Program-made: the position numbers and the translations under genes
Assembly (NCBI RefSeq): GCF_046557615.1
Contig: NZ_JBKIII010000002.1
Location: 62,001 to 126,000 of the forward strand
Source of the DNA: Haloferax sp046557615
GTDB lineage: Archaea > Halobacteriota > Halobacteria > Halobacteriales > Haloferacaceae
Length of the DNA stretch: 64,000 nucleotides
Direction: 5' to 3'
The notes under the pieces: generated by a model
Told to the model about the DNA's origin: nothing
Database searches by the model: none
What the model saw: the letters and a program-made list of their open reading frames with translations, nothing else
In this document: positions 1 to 8,008 of the stretch, piece after piece
Layout: each line of letters opens with the position of its first letter
How positions within the stretch are numbered: position 1 is the first letter of the stretch

Positions 1-1589
1 ATGCCGCAGATTACGGTGTCCCGCAGCATCGCGAGCGCACGTTCATCGTCGGCGTTCACGAGGACAAGGAGACTGCAACCGCGGCGTTCAGGTTTCCAAA
101 ACCAACTCACGGCCCGGACTCCGAAGATGGCCCAGATCTGATATCCGCCGGAGAGGCACTCGAGAAGGTCGATTCGAACGGGGCAAACGAAGACGACACC
201 TACCGAATTACCTCGAAGCACGCGCCGTTGCTCGATGACATCCCTCCCGGCCTGAACTACGCGTTTTACACCGAGAAGTTGGGTCATCCCGACCCCGTGT
301 TCGGATGGCGCTCTCGGTTCTCTGATTACCTCTACAAGGCGGACCCCGAATCGCCAGTCCGGACGCTGAAAGCTCAGCCCGGTGCGGCTTCCGGTCCGTT
401 CCACTGGGAGAACCGTAAGTTCACCGAGGCCGAACTCAAGCGACTGCAATCGTTCCCAGACGATTACGTTCTCGAAGGTGGATACGGACACGTCGTCAAG
501 CAGATTGGAAACTCGGTGCCACCGCGAATCGCGTGCGTTCTTGCAACTGCAATCGGAAATCAACTGTTCGGGTACGAACTCGACGAAGAGGAGGCAACGC
601 AACTCTTCGATACCGAGGTATTCGACGGCACCCCGCGCATCGAACCGATGCCTGATAGTTACGAGCTGAACTTCCGATCCCGCAAGCGTACCAGCTCTGA
701 GGAGTACAAGCAGATGGCTCGAATGCAGCTCGAAAAACTGGGTCTGTGGGAGCCAGCAAACGCTCGCGAGGCGGGACAGAAAGGCTTGGAGAACTTCACC
801 GGTGACGGCGACTCGGATGGTGGTGAAAAAGACCATCGAACGGTTCACTGGGGGTTCTCAGCGGACTCGCATTTCGATAGCGAGTCCGCAGAGACTGCAG
901 AGGGTGTTAGCGAATACCCGCAGACGTACACCGTAGAGAGCAAAATCAACGGCCAAACACTGGCTATCGAAGTGGAGGGTTCCGACGAAGCCGAAGGACG
1001 AATCGAACTGGCTCTCTGGCGAAACCACGGTTCGCTGCTCGCATCACTTGGTGTGAATCGTATCGAACTTGCTGCAGATGGTGTGAATCTCGAGGAGGTG
1101 TTCCCGCTCTGGTATATTCTCAAACAGGATGTCCTTGCCAGGACGCGATACGAGAAGCTCGTGGACATCGTCGGGCACTACTCGACGACGAAAGACGACT
1201 ACTCGTCTACGATCACTGTTACCGACGTAGCGGAGTCGGAAGAACTCGTTCGGACCCTCGAGTTCGTGAGCGATGCAGAGAACAGCAATACTGAGTGGAC
1301 GCTTCCGAGGCTGACCAAGCGTGTCGGCTGCCCGCCGGTCGAGATCGTAGATGCGTTCCAACAACTTCGTCGATGGCGGTACGAGATTCGCACACCAACC
1401 ACGGATAGGACGATGGGAACCGACGAGAATGGACACGAGAATATCCTGTTTACCTACCCATTCCCTGATTTAACCTCGACCTCTCACTTCGACGAAACCG
1501 TCGACCTCGACAGACTCTACGAAGAGGCACGAGAGATGGAGTCTGCTGAGAACTCAAAGCAGGCGATGGAAACTGACGGCGGTCAGTAA
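1..1589 (+). CDS. C5 cytosine DNA methyltransferase, C-terminal part (5' end outside window)
   Basis: The open frame enters from the left edge (first full codon at base 3), so the SAM-binding and Cys-loop motifs I-VI lie outside. What remains shows the Dcm-family motif VIII (YGVPQHRER, about bases 12-38), the target-recognition region, motif IX (FTEAELKRLQSFPD, about 420-460) and motif X (QIGNSVPP, about 498-521). These place it with enzymes that methylate C5 of cytosine in a recognition sequence. After motif X comes an unusual tail of about 340 residues with no motif I recognise. Its end (about 1290-1470) looks like a small winged-helix fold. A tail this long suggests a fused specificity or regulatory part. 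It could belong to a restriction system or be an orphan; the upstream partner is not visible. Confidence 0.85.
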   Translation, partial: AADYGVPQHRERTFIVGVHEDKETATAAFRFPKPTHGPDSEDGPDLISAGEALEKVDSNGANEDDTYRITSKHAPLLDDIPPGLNYAFYTEKLGHPDPVFGWRSRFSDYLYKADPESPVRTLKAQPGAASGPFHWENRKFTEAELKRLQSFPDDYVLEGGYGHVVKQIGNSVPPRIACVLATAIGNQLFGYELDEEEATQLFDTEVFDGTPRIEPMPDSYELNFRSRKRTSSEEYKQMARMQLEKLGLWEPANAREAGQKGLENFTGDGDSDGGEKDHRTVHWGFSADSHFDSESAETAEGVSEYPQTYTVESKINGQTLAIEVEGSDEAEGRIELALWRNHGSLLASLGVNRIELAADGVNLEEVFPLWYILKQDVLARTRYEKLVDIVGHYSTTKDDYSSTITVTDVAESEELVRTLEFVSDAENSNTEWTLPRLTKRVGCPPVEIVDAFQQLRRWRYEIRTPTTDRTMGTDENGHENILFTYPFPDLTSTSHFDETVDLDRLYEEAREMESAENSKQAMETDGGQ

Positions 1590-1792
1590 CCGGTCGAGTA
1601 AACACCTTGACCGCTGTTACTCAGCTGAGCAGGGTCCATGCAGTGTCCCACTTGGCGTGATAGCGCTCGTGGAGGCCGGTGAACTCGCGGCGTATCAGGA
1701 GCCAGTGGTCGCGATTTGGCGACAGCACTGGTCTCGACAAACCTCGACTGGTGCAACAACACAGATAACGATTGGGAGGTACACCATCCAAC

Positions 1793-2236
1793 ATGGCACT
1801 CACCGCCGAGCAACAGAAAATAGAGATAGCCATCCGGTCTATCTGTGAGGGTAATCAGTTCGCCACGGTGGAAGATATCACAAATCGAGTGCCTCTGTCG
1901 AGGCAAGCGGTACTCGACAACGTCGATATCGTCGCCGCTGAACACGACTACATTCGGCACCAACACGTCGGCGAGGCGAAGGTGTACTACGTGACCGAGT
2001 TCAAACTGGACCCCATCCGAACCAACGACACCGACGCGGTGATTCGTCTCGAGAGCGATACTGATGCAGACTATGCTGAGGTTCGAAGGACTCCTGAGTA
2101 CAGCGATTTCGACTTCGAAGTCCACTGGTACGACTACAAGTTGAACGAAATAGAGAAACACGTCCCGACTGACGTCGAACTAGGGCAGGTAATGGGTCGG
2201 TACGCGACTAGCCCTGTCACTATCAAATTTTACTGA
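1793..2236 (+). CDS. Small winged-helix DNA-binding-like protein, haloarchaeal
   Basis: 147-residue acidic protein. Residues 5-60 read as a winged helix-turn-helix: EIAIRSICEG, a recognition-helix-like LSRQAVLDNVDIV, then a beta wing ending VYYVTEF. The C-terminal half (VHWYDYKLNEIEKHV) is unknown. The start at 1793 follows a GGAGGT at about 1775; an in-frame ATG at 1772 would add seven residues and swallow that site. It lies 200 bases after the methyltransferase on the same strand and could be its regulator, but that is inference from position. No family name recognised. Confidence 0.6.
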   Translation: MALTAEQQKIEIAIRSICEGNQFATVEDITNRVPLSRQAVLDNVDIVAAEHDYIRHQHVGEAKVYYVTEFKLDPIRTNDTDAVIRLESDTDADYAEVRRTPEYSDFDFEVHWYDYKLNEIEKHVPTDVELGQVMGRYATSPVTIKFY

Positions 2237-2465
2237 CTATTTGTCGATGGTTAATTCGAACAATCAGTTCGAGGTGACATTATATCTACTCTTTTCTCTC
2301 CCATGTTCTACATCGGAGTCATTGTCGTCGTTCGTCGCGTCGTTCCTGAAGAGGCGGTCGCGTGATATCGACGATCCGTGTCACGTGACGTGACCGAATC
2401 ACTGGACTGAAGCACACCGAATATGTCTGAGGCCTTCCGTTGTCTGTTGGTTCCTAAGCGTCACG

Positions 2466-2555
2466 GAAAATGACCGATCCGACGGGATTCCCGCAAGCGA
2501 AGCGAGTGGGAAGTCGTCGGGGGAGTGAGGCCGAAGGCCGAACGGACCCGACGGG
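2466..2555. repeat. Hairpin-forming intergenic repeat, copy A
   Basis: About 90 bases that recur with few changes at 7653-7738. The first half folds into a long hairpin: CCGACG (2479-2484) with CGTCGG (2515-2520), and TTCCCGC (2488-2494) with GTGGGAA (2506-2512). A second small hairpin GGCC-GAA-GGCC follows at about 2529-2539, and the element ends CGGACCCGACGGG. Copy B keeps both helices although bases differ, so structure appears to be conserved. It may be a non-autonomous mobile element, a transposon end or a structured RNA. Confidence 0.65.
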
Positions 2556-2905
2556 CTTTCGTTTGGAGGACGAATGGGGTCTATACTTCAGTCGATTGAG
2601 GTGCCGTATGGCGCATTTTCAATGAGGCCGGTAGACTGTATTTTTGCACTCAGTTCGTTCGGAATCTGAACGTTAGCATTTGCCTCCCGGACAGAACGGT
2701 TCGTTATCAAATGTCTTCCCTGCTAGTGGACAGCGGTGAGTTGAACACCACTACTTGTCCAGTCCTTTAAAACTGCATTTAACAAACGTTTGCCTCGATG
2801 ACCGCTTTTCAAATTCTCGGAGTTGCTCTACACATGCTGCGCTTCGTTTTGCGGGCTTGTTCAATTGGTATATGAGTAATTATACATGCTATCGTATTGT
2901 ATCCC
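2556..2905. other. AT-rich intergenic stretch before the Fic gene
   Basis: No supported gene. The last 170 bases are clearly more AT-rich than the surroundings and contain several short A/T runs, including ATTATACAT at about 2878-2886, a fair promoter for the Fic gene. The stretch from 2237 to 2465 likewise holds no gene I can support. Confidence 0.5.
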
Positions 2906-4057
2906 ATGAAAATGCGGACGAAGAAGCTCCCGAAGGAGGCACCGGGGAAGTACGTCGAGTATCATCCACGTCCGTATTACTCACCAGATTCGCTTCCGCC
3001 AGAGCCAAAAATCGAACTTCCTGACGAGACACACGACCTCGTCGCCGACGCTGCCTACCAGATTGGTCGTGTCGATGGCATCAGTTCGACAGTCGATTTT
3101 GCTGCCGTCCTCTACACGACGCTCATCCGAATCGAGGCAGTCGAGTCGGCTCGAATCGAGGGTGCAGAGGTCGATTATCAAGACGTCGCCGCGTTCCACA
3201 CGAAACACGAAGACAGCGCTGACGCCGAGCCGCAAAGCAAGGATTTGCGGGAGGCCCTGAACTACGAGGACGCGCTCCTGCACGGTATCGGCCACGTCGA
3301 AGGCGGTGGGAAAATCACACTCAATCTTCTCAAACACCTTCACGAGATGCTCCTCGACGGTGTGCGTAACGAAGGCGACGTCGTCGGGGAGTTCCGTGAC
3401 CACATGGTCCGGCTCAATAGTCCAAATCCAGCCAACGACCCGTTCATTCCTCCGTCAGCGTCGTCGCTCGACCGTCTCATGTCTTCGCTCGTCGAGTACG
3501 TCGGGATGGACGGCGAGTACCACCCACTCATCGATGCCGCAATCATCCACTATTTCTTCGAGACGGTTCACCCGTTTTCAGACGGGAACGGCCGTCTCGG
3601 CCGACTCGTCATCATCCTCTACTTGGTCGATCAAGGCTACATCGAGAGTCCATACATCTACCCGAGTGCCTACTTCAACCGGCACAAGGTCGAGTACGTC
3701 GAGAAGATGCGCGCCGTGAGTGAGCAGGGCGAGTGGGTCGAGTGGATCGACTTCTTCCTCGAAGCACTCCGCTCGCAGGCCGAGGAGTCGTACGACCGGA
3801 CGTGGGCACTCAAAGAACTGCAGACGAAGTACGAGGCGGACTATGCTGGGAACACGTCGACAGACAGGTTCGCCCGCAAATTGCTCGAAGTTCCGTACTT
3901 CACAGCGAAAGACATCATTCGAGAACTGGACGTATCGCGTGGGACGGCGTACAACGTCATCGACAATCTCGAAGACGCTGGCCTCATCGAGGAAGTGACT
4001 GGTGCAGAGTGGGGTCAAGAGTACAAAGCGGTCGAAGTGTTCGACGTGTTCGAGTAA
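2906..4057 (+). CDS. Fic/DOC family AMP-transferase with C-terminal winged helix
   Basis: 383 residues. Fic enzymes transfer AMP (or related groups) from a nucleotide to hydroxyls of target proteins. The core motif HPFSDGNGRLGR is at residues 222-233, with catalytic His222 and the anion-binding DGNGR. The N-terminal domain (about 25-110) is of Fic_N type and carries the inhibitory helix motif Ser81-x3-Glu85-Gly86, which marks a class II self-inhibited Fic. Residues about 330-365 (KDIIRELDVSRGTAYNVIDN) form a winged helix-turn-helix, as in many stand-alone prokaryotic Fic proteins. ATG 2906 lies about 25 bases after a TATA-like box, suiting a leaderless mRNA; ATG 2912 is an alternative. The neighbourhood suggests an accessory or defence-linked role. 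Confidence 0.88.
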   Translation: MKMRTKKLPKEAPGKYVEYHPRPYYSPDSLPPEPKIELPDETHDLVADAAYQIGRVDGISSTVDFAAVLYTTLIRIEAVESARIEGAEVDYQDVAAFHTKHEDSADAEPQSKDLREALNYEDALLHGIGHVEGGGKITLNLLKHLHEMLLDGVRNEGDVVGEFRDHMVRLNSPNPANDPFIPPSASSLDRLMSSLVEYVGMDGEYHPLIDAAIIHYFFETVHPFSDGNGRLGRLVIILYLVDQGYIESPYIYPSAYFNRHKVEYVEKMRAVSEQGEWVEWIDFFLEALRSQAEESYDRTWALKELQTKYEADYAGNTSTDRFARKLLEVPYFTAKDIIRELDVSRGTAYNVIDNLEDAGLIEEVTGAEWGQEYKAVEVFDVFE

Positions 4058-4276
4058 CCGACCCGACTCACGTTTGACGTATCGAATGAAACCACGGACA
4101 GTCCGTTTGTTAAATTGAAGAAGTCCTTTGTGGGGCCTCTGCTCCGAAGTTGAATCCTTGTACACAGAGTGTCTCGAGTAACACTCCGCTGTGAAAGCCG
4201 CTGCTCTCGAAGAAGAGTGAGTGTGAGAGAAACTTGTTACACAGTGTCGCCTGTCAAGCGACGGCGTGAACAGCGT

Positions 4277-4471
4277 TTAATTCCGAACGACGTTGGTCGC
4301 ACGGGGGCCCTTGGGGGCCTGTTCGATGTCGAATTCGATTTCCGTCCCTTCCGTCAGGTCTTCGCCGCCGATGTCTTCCATGTGGAAGAACACGTCGTCG
4401 TCCGAATCGCCCGTCGAGATGAAACCGTAGCCGCCAGAGTCGTTGAAGAAATCAACTTTACCGTTTGCCAT
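4277..4471 (-). CDS. cspA: Cold-shock-domain protein
   Basis: 64 residues, the usual length for a single cold-shock domain of the CspA type, a five-strand beta barrel that binds single-stranded RNA or DNA. The RNP1-like GGYGFIS and RNP2-like DVFFHM motifs are both present, and the surface is strongly acidic as in halophiles. The start at 4471 (MANGKVDFF) is the family start; an in-frame upstream codon would add eight unrelated residues. On its strand the region just upstream (about 4510-4550) is very AT-rich and probably holds the promoter. Likely an RNA chaperone; no cold induction can be read from the sequence. Confidence 0.9.
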   Translation of the reverse strand: MANGKVDFFNDSGGYGFISTGDSDDDVFFHMEDIGGEDLTEGTEIEFDIEQAPKGPRATNVVRN

Positions 4472-4958
4472 TACGACTAAAGACAGACCGAACACCCGGT
4501 TAAGGCTTCCGAAAATATATTATTATAGGTGATTTATTTGGACGAATATCTATTAACCTGGGAAAAATTTGTATATTTGGGTGTATGGGCGGTTCTAGGA
4601 AGCATAGTCGCCCGCCTCGACAGAACGAGCCGAGCCTTCCGACGAAGTCGTACTTCCTGTTTTGCGCTCGTCTCTGTCCTTGATTGACGTTCCCCCGTCT
4701 GTCGGGGGTAGTGGGATGAGTGAGCGTCTCGTCGTGTAGGTGTCCCTGTTGATGTCGTTATAGAATCACTCCTCTGTTGCCATTGAAACGATGGAGTCGG
4801 CCCCGCACTCCGGGAACGAATCGTTTCTGCGCTTCTTCGAAACAGAGACGGTCTACTGAATCGAAACCGCTGCGCCAACCCCGAAAAAATCCACACCCCG
4901 CTCCAAGCTCTGTCCTGCGGTGCGAACTCTTATACCCCGACGCCCGTTCTACCTCTGA
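4472..4958. other. Intergenic region between cspA and the CBS gene
   Basis: Divergent spacer of 487 bases. The left end is AT-rich (cspA promoter side) and the right end holds the TATA-like box of the CBS gene. Open frames here have no protein-like composition, and I see no RNA gene. Confidence 0.5.
4930..4935 (+). promoter_or_regulatory. TATA-like box for the CBS gene
   Basis: TTATAC centred about 27 bases before ATG 4959, the spacing expected if transcription starts at or next to the start codon (leaderless mRNA, common in haloarchaea). Confidence 0.45.
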
Positions 4959-5375
4959 ATGGACGATGTTTTCGTCGGGAGCCTCATGTCTTCGCCAGTC
5001 TACACAGTGGATACCGACACGTCACTCCGGACTGCCGGACGGCTGATGCTCGAACACGGTATTGGCTCGGTTATCGTTGTCGACGACCAAGAGCAACTCG
5101 AAGGGATTCTCACTGCAACTGATTTCGTTCGCATCATCGCGGACGGAGCCCCAGACCCGAATGCGACTGTCGGTGTGTCGATGAGTACGGACGTTACCAC
5201 GACGACTGCGAACGAACCCATTCGTCGCGTCGCGGATCTGATGCTCGAACACGGCTTCCATCACGTTCCGGTTCTCGATAACGGAGACGTCATCGGTGTT
5301 ATCACGACAACGGACCTGACGGCGTACGTCTCTCACGGAGCGGTTCCGAGTCCGAACGAAGTCCCCGACCACTAA
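4959..5375 (+). CDS. Two-CBS-domain protein
   Basis: 138 residues made almost entirely of two CBS motifs (about 8-60 and 72-130; VGSLMSSPVYTVDTDTSL and later HHVPVLDNGDVIGVITTTDL). Paired CBS motifs form a Bateman module that binds adenosine nucleotides or other ligands and regulates partner proteins. It is 135 bases upstream of an SLC13-type transporter on the same strand, so it may sense energy state for that transporter; this is inference. Leaderless start supported by the box at 4930. Confidence 0.88.
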   Translation: MDDVFVGSLMSSPVYTVDTDTSLRTAGRLMLEHGIGSVIVVDDQEQLEGILTATDFVRIIADGAPDPNATVGVSMSTDVTTTTANEPIRRVADLMLEHGFHHVPVLDNGDVIGVITTTDLTAYVSHGAVPSPNEVPDH

Positions 5376-5509
5376 CGACCTTCGGAGCGTCTAACACTTC
5401 TGTCGGATCTCGCGAAGTGCTAGTCGCATCTTTTTCCACGCGTTGGTATGTTCGATAACCCATCGGTGTACATACCAGTGCTTTTCCCGCGCCACTGTCT
5501 CTATTTAGC

Positions 5510-7381
5510 GTGTCCTTCTCGATAGTTTCGTTGGTGGTCCAGAGCCTCGATTCACCGTCCGTGACGGGAGATATGCTCGTCGTTTTTGCAATTATTCTGC
5601 TCGCACTCGTGTTGTTCGCCACTGAGTGGTTTCCCATCGACGTGACTGCGATTCTGGTGATGGTGTTGCTGATTATTTTGGAACCGTGGACACAGATATC
5701 TCCGCGGGAGGGCATCTCAGGATTCGCCAACCCGGCTACGATCACCGTTCTAGCGATGCTCATCCTCAGTACCGGAATCAACCGAACCGGAATCGTCCAA
5801 CTCATCGGCCGGAAGATGGCGTCGTTCGCCGGAACCGACCGGCGCAAGCAACTCGCTGCAACCATCGGCATCACCGGCCCCGTCTCGGGGTTCATCAACA
5901 ACACGCCAGTCGTCGCGATTCTGGTCCCAGTCATCAACGACCTCGCACACAACGGCAAGACCTCACCGTCGAAGCTACTGATGCCGCTGTCGTTCGCGTC
6001 GATGCTCGGGGGGACACTCACGCTCATCGGGACCTCGACGAACATCCTCGCGAGCGATATCGCGGCGCAGATCGGTGCAGAATCTCCCGGGCTTGGACTC
6101 CACGCGTTCGGGATGTTCGAGTTCACCAAACTCGGTGTACTCGTCTTCGCGGTCGGTGCCATCTATCTGATGACGGTCGGCGTCCGATTGCTGCCCGAAC
6201 GAATCCCGGCCGACGAGGACCTCGTGGAGGAGTACGCCCTTCAGGAGTACCTCGCCGATGTCGTCGTTCCCGCGAACTCGTCGTTGATTGGGCAGACGGT
6301 CGAGGAGGCACTGGGAGACGACGAACTCGACATCGACGTCTTACAGCTGATCCGATACGGTGAGCGCTTCTCCGAACCCCTCGCTCGAAAGGAGATTCGC
6401 GAGAACGACACACTCCGACTCAGGACGAACCGGGAGACGCTCGAACAGATCATGGACGCCGAAGGCGTCAAATTATCGGGCGGCCCTCGGACCGAAGGCG
6501 ACCTGCATCCGGGTGAGGAAGAACCAGTCCTCGTCGAGGTCGTCATCCCATCGGGGTCGTTTCTCGTCGGTGAAACCCTCGCAAGTTCGACGTTCCGACA
6601 GCGCTACGATGCGAACGTCCTCGCCTTTCGAACGCGAGGCGACGTCGTCCGAGACCGATTCGAAGACATCCGTATTCGTGTCGGTGACACGCTCTTGGTG
6701 CAGGCACCTCCGGATAGTCTCTCTCGACTCGTCGAGAACGAGGACTTCATCGTCGCCCACGAGTTCGACGAGGTGACCTATCGCAGCGAGAAGATTCCGT
6801 TTGCGGTCGCTATCATCGCTGGCGTCATCGCACTGCCTGCCTTGAACATCCTGCCAATCGTCGCCTCGGCGCTCGCCGGCGTCGTCGCGATGGTCTTCTC
6901 CGGCGTCCTCAAGCCGACAGAACTCTATTCGTCGGTCGAGTGGAATGTTATCTTCCTCCTCGCAGGCGTCATCCCACTCGGTATCGCACTTCAGCAGACG
7001 GGGGCGGCAGCGCTTCTCGGAGACGCCGTCGCCTCGACGGCGTCGTTCTTGCCAGTAATCGGTGTTCTCTGGGTGTTCTACGTCGCAACTGGTCTGTTGA
7101 CGAGCGTCATCAGCAACAACGCGAGTGTCGTGTTGATGATTCCCGTCGCTGCCAGCGCTGCCCAATCGATTGGTGCGAACGCGTTCGCGTTCGTTATCGC
7201 CGTGACGTTCGCTGCCTCGACGGCGTTCATGACGCCGGTTGGATACCAGACGAACCTCTTCGTCTACGGACCCGGCGGGTACAAATTCTCCGATTTCATC
7301 CGCGTCGGCGCCCCACTACAGATGCTGCTCTCGGTCGTTACTGTCCTCGGAATCGCGTTCTTCTGGGGGGTGACCGCGTGA
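5510..7381 (+). CDS. SLC13/DASS-type anion permease with two RCK_C (TrkA-C) domains
   Basis: 623 residues. Two blocks of membrane helices (about 20-225 and 435-620) of the DASS/ArsB-NhaD type surround a cytoplasmic insert with two TrkA-C domains (about 240-325, starting PANSSLIGQTVEEALG, and 345-430, ending RVGDTLLVQAPPDSL). The family moves sulfate, dicarboxylates or similar anions, usually with Na+; the RCK_C insert is a regulatory ligand-binding part. SNNASVVLMIPVA and INNTPVVAILVPV are the repeated helix-loop motifs of the fold. GTG 5510 gives the longest protein; ATG 5573 (MLVVFAIILL), after GGGAG, is a reasonable alternative. Substrate unknown. Confidence 0.87.
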   Translation: MSFSIVSLVVQSLDSPSVTGDMLVVFAIILLALVLFATEWFPIDVTAILVMVLLIILEPWTQISPREGISGFANPATITVLAMLILSTGINRTGIVQLIGRKMASFAGTDRRKQLAATIGITGPVSGFINNTPVVAILVPVINDLAHNGKTSPSKLLMPLSFASMLGGTLTLIGTSTNILASDIAAQIGAESPGLGLHAFGMFEFTKLGVLVFAVGAIYLMTVGVRLLPERIPADEDLVEEYALQEYLADVVVPANSSLIGQTVEEALGDDELDIDVLQLIRYGERFSEPLARKEIRENDTLRLRTNRETLEQIMDAEGVKLSGGPRTEGDLHPGEEEPVLVEVVIPSGSFLVGETLASSTFRQRYDANVLAFRTRGDVVRDRFEDIRIRVGDTLLVQAPPDSLSRLVENEDFIVAHEFDEVTYRSEKIPFAVAIIAGVIALPALNILPIVASALAGVVAMVFSGVLKPTELYSSVEWNVIFLLAGVIPLGIALQQTGAAALLGDAVASTASFLPVIGVLWVFYVATGLLTSVISNNASVVLMIPVAASAAQSIGANAFAFVIAVTFAASTAFMTPVGYQTNLFVYGPGGYKFSDFIRVGAPLQMLLSVVTVLGIAFFWGVTA

Positions 7382-7652
7382 ACAAGTCACAGACGAGGAT
7401 CCACATTCACTCGTCGAAGAGGTGCAGGTCGGTCATCTTCATCGTGTGAACTTGGCCTCAAGGGATGTCGAGACACTGATTCCAAGGTTCTCTCTACGAC
7501 CAGTGTCGACCGTTCGTGGTTGGTTTCATTTCGTTCGTCAGACGAACGCTGTCCTTTGCCTCATTCATATTTCCAATCTAGTGGGTTGGAAACGAACGAA
7601 ATCTACGTGGGTTCGTCATAGAGAAATCCGAGTCGATGCTGTCTGTCGATTA
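7382..7652. other. Intergenic region after the transporter
   Basis: No gene supported. A frame of 97 codons runs through this stretch (7422-7715), but it has non-halophilic composition and ends inside the repeat copy B, so I treat it as chance. Confidence 0.5.
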
Positions 7653-7738
7653 GAAAATGACGGACCGACGGGATTCCCACGAACGCTAGTGAGTGGGAAG
7701 TCGTCGGGGGAGTGAGCGAAGCGAACGGACCCGACGGG
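7653..7738. repeat. Hairpin-forming intergenic repeat, copy B
   Basis: Second copy of the element at 2466-2555, same orientation. CCGACG (7665-7670) pairs with CGTCGG (7702-7707), and TTCCCAC (7674-7680) with GTGGGAA (7693-7699). Copy A has a G where B has A opposite the same T, so a G-T pair became an A-T pair. The second hairpin is shorter than in A by two bases on each arm but still closed around GAA. The end CGGACCCGACGGG is identical. Confidence 0.65.
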
Positions 7739-8008
7739 AATGCGTCATCGCGTGTGACGAATCTGTTTTAATCGGGGTGTTGTCTGCTGGTTTACTCTGT
7801 AACGTCCCAATCTGGTCGCCGGTGTTGAACCAGTGAGATCGGCACCCCACGAGCGATAGCGAACCAATAGTTGAGACTGGTCGTCTCAATGCATACGGTC
7901 GACGCAGTATCGTTTATCACGAAAACGGCACTCTGTACGTCTCTACCTCAATAATCAGTGGTGGGACAGGCATAACCGTCCTGCACCCCTCTCACCAGAG
8001 AGTTACCC

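Noticed and set aside
4534..4896. 120-codon minus-strand frame between cspA and the CBS gene
   Set aside because: Ser/Arg-rich, non-halophilic composition; it crosses the promoter region of the CBS gene.
7422..7715. 97-codon plus-strand frame between transporter and repeat
   Set aside because: Basic, non-halophilic composition and running into the repeat; no promoter or start context.
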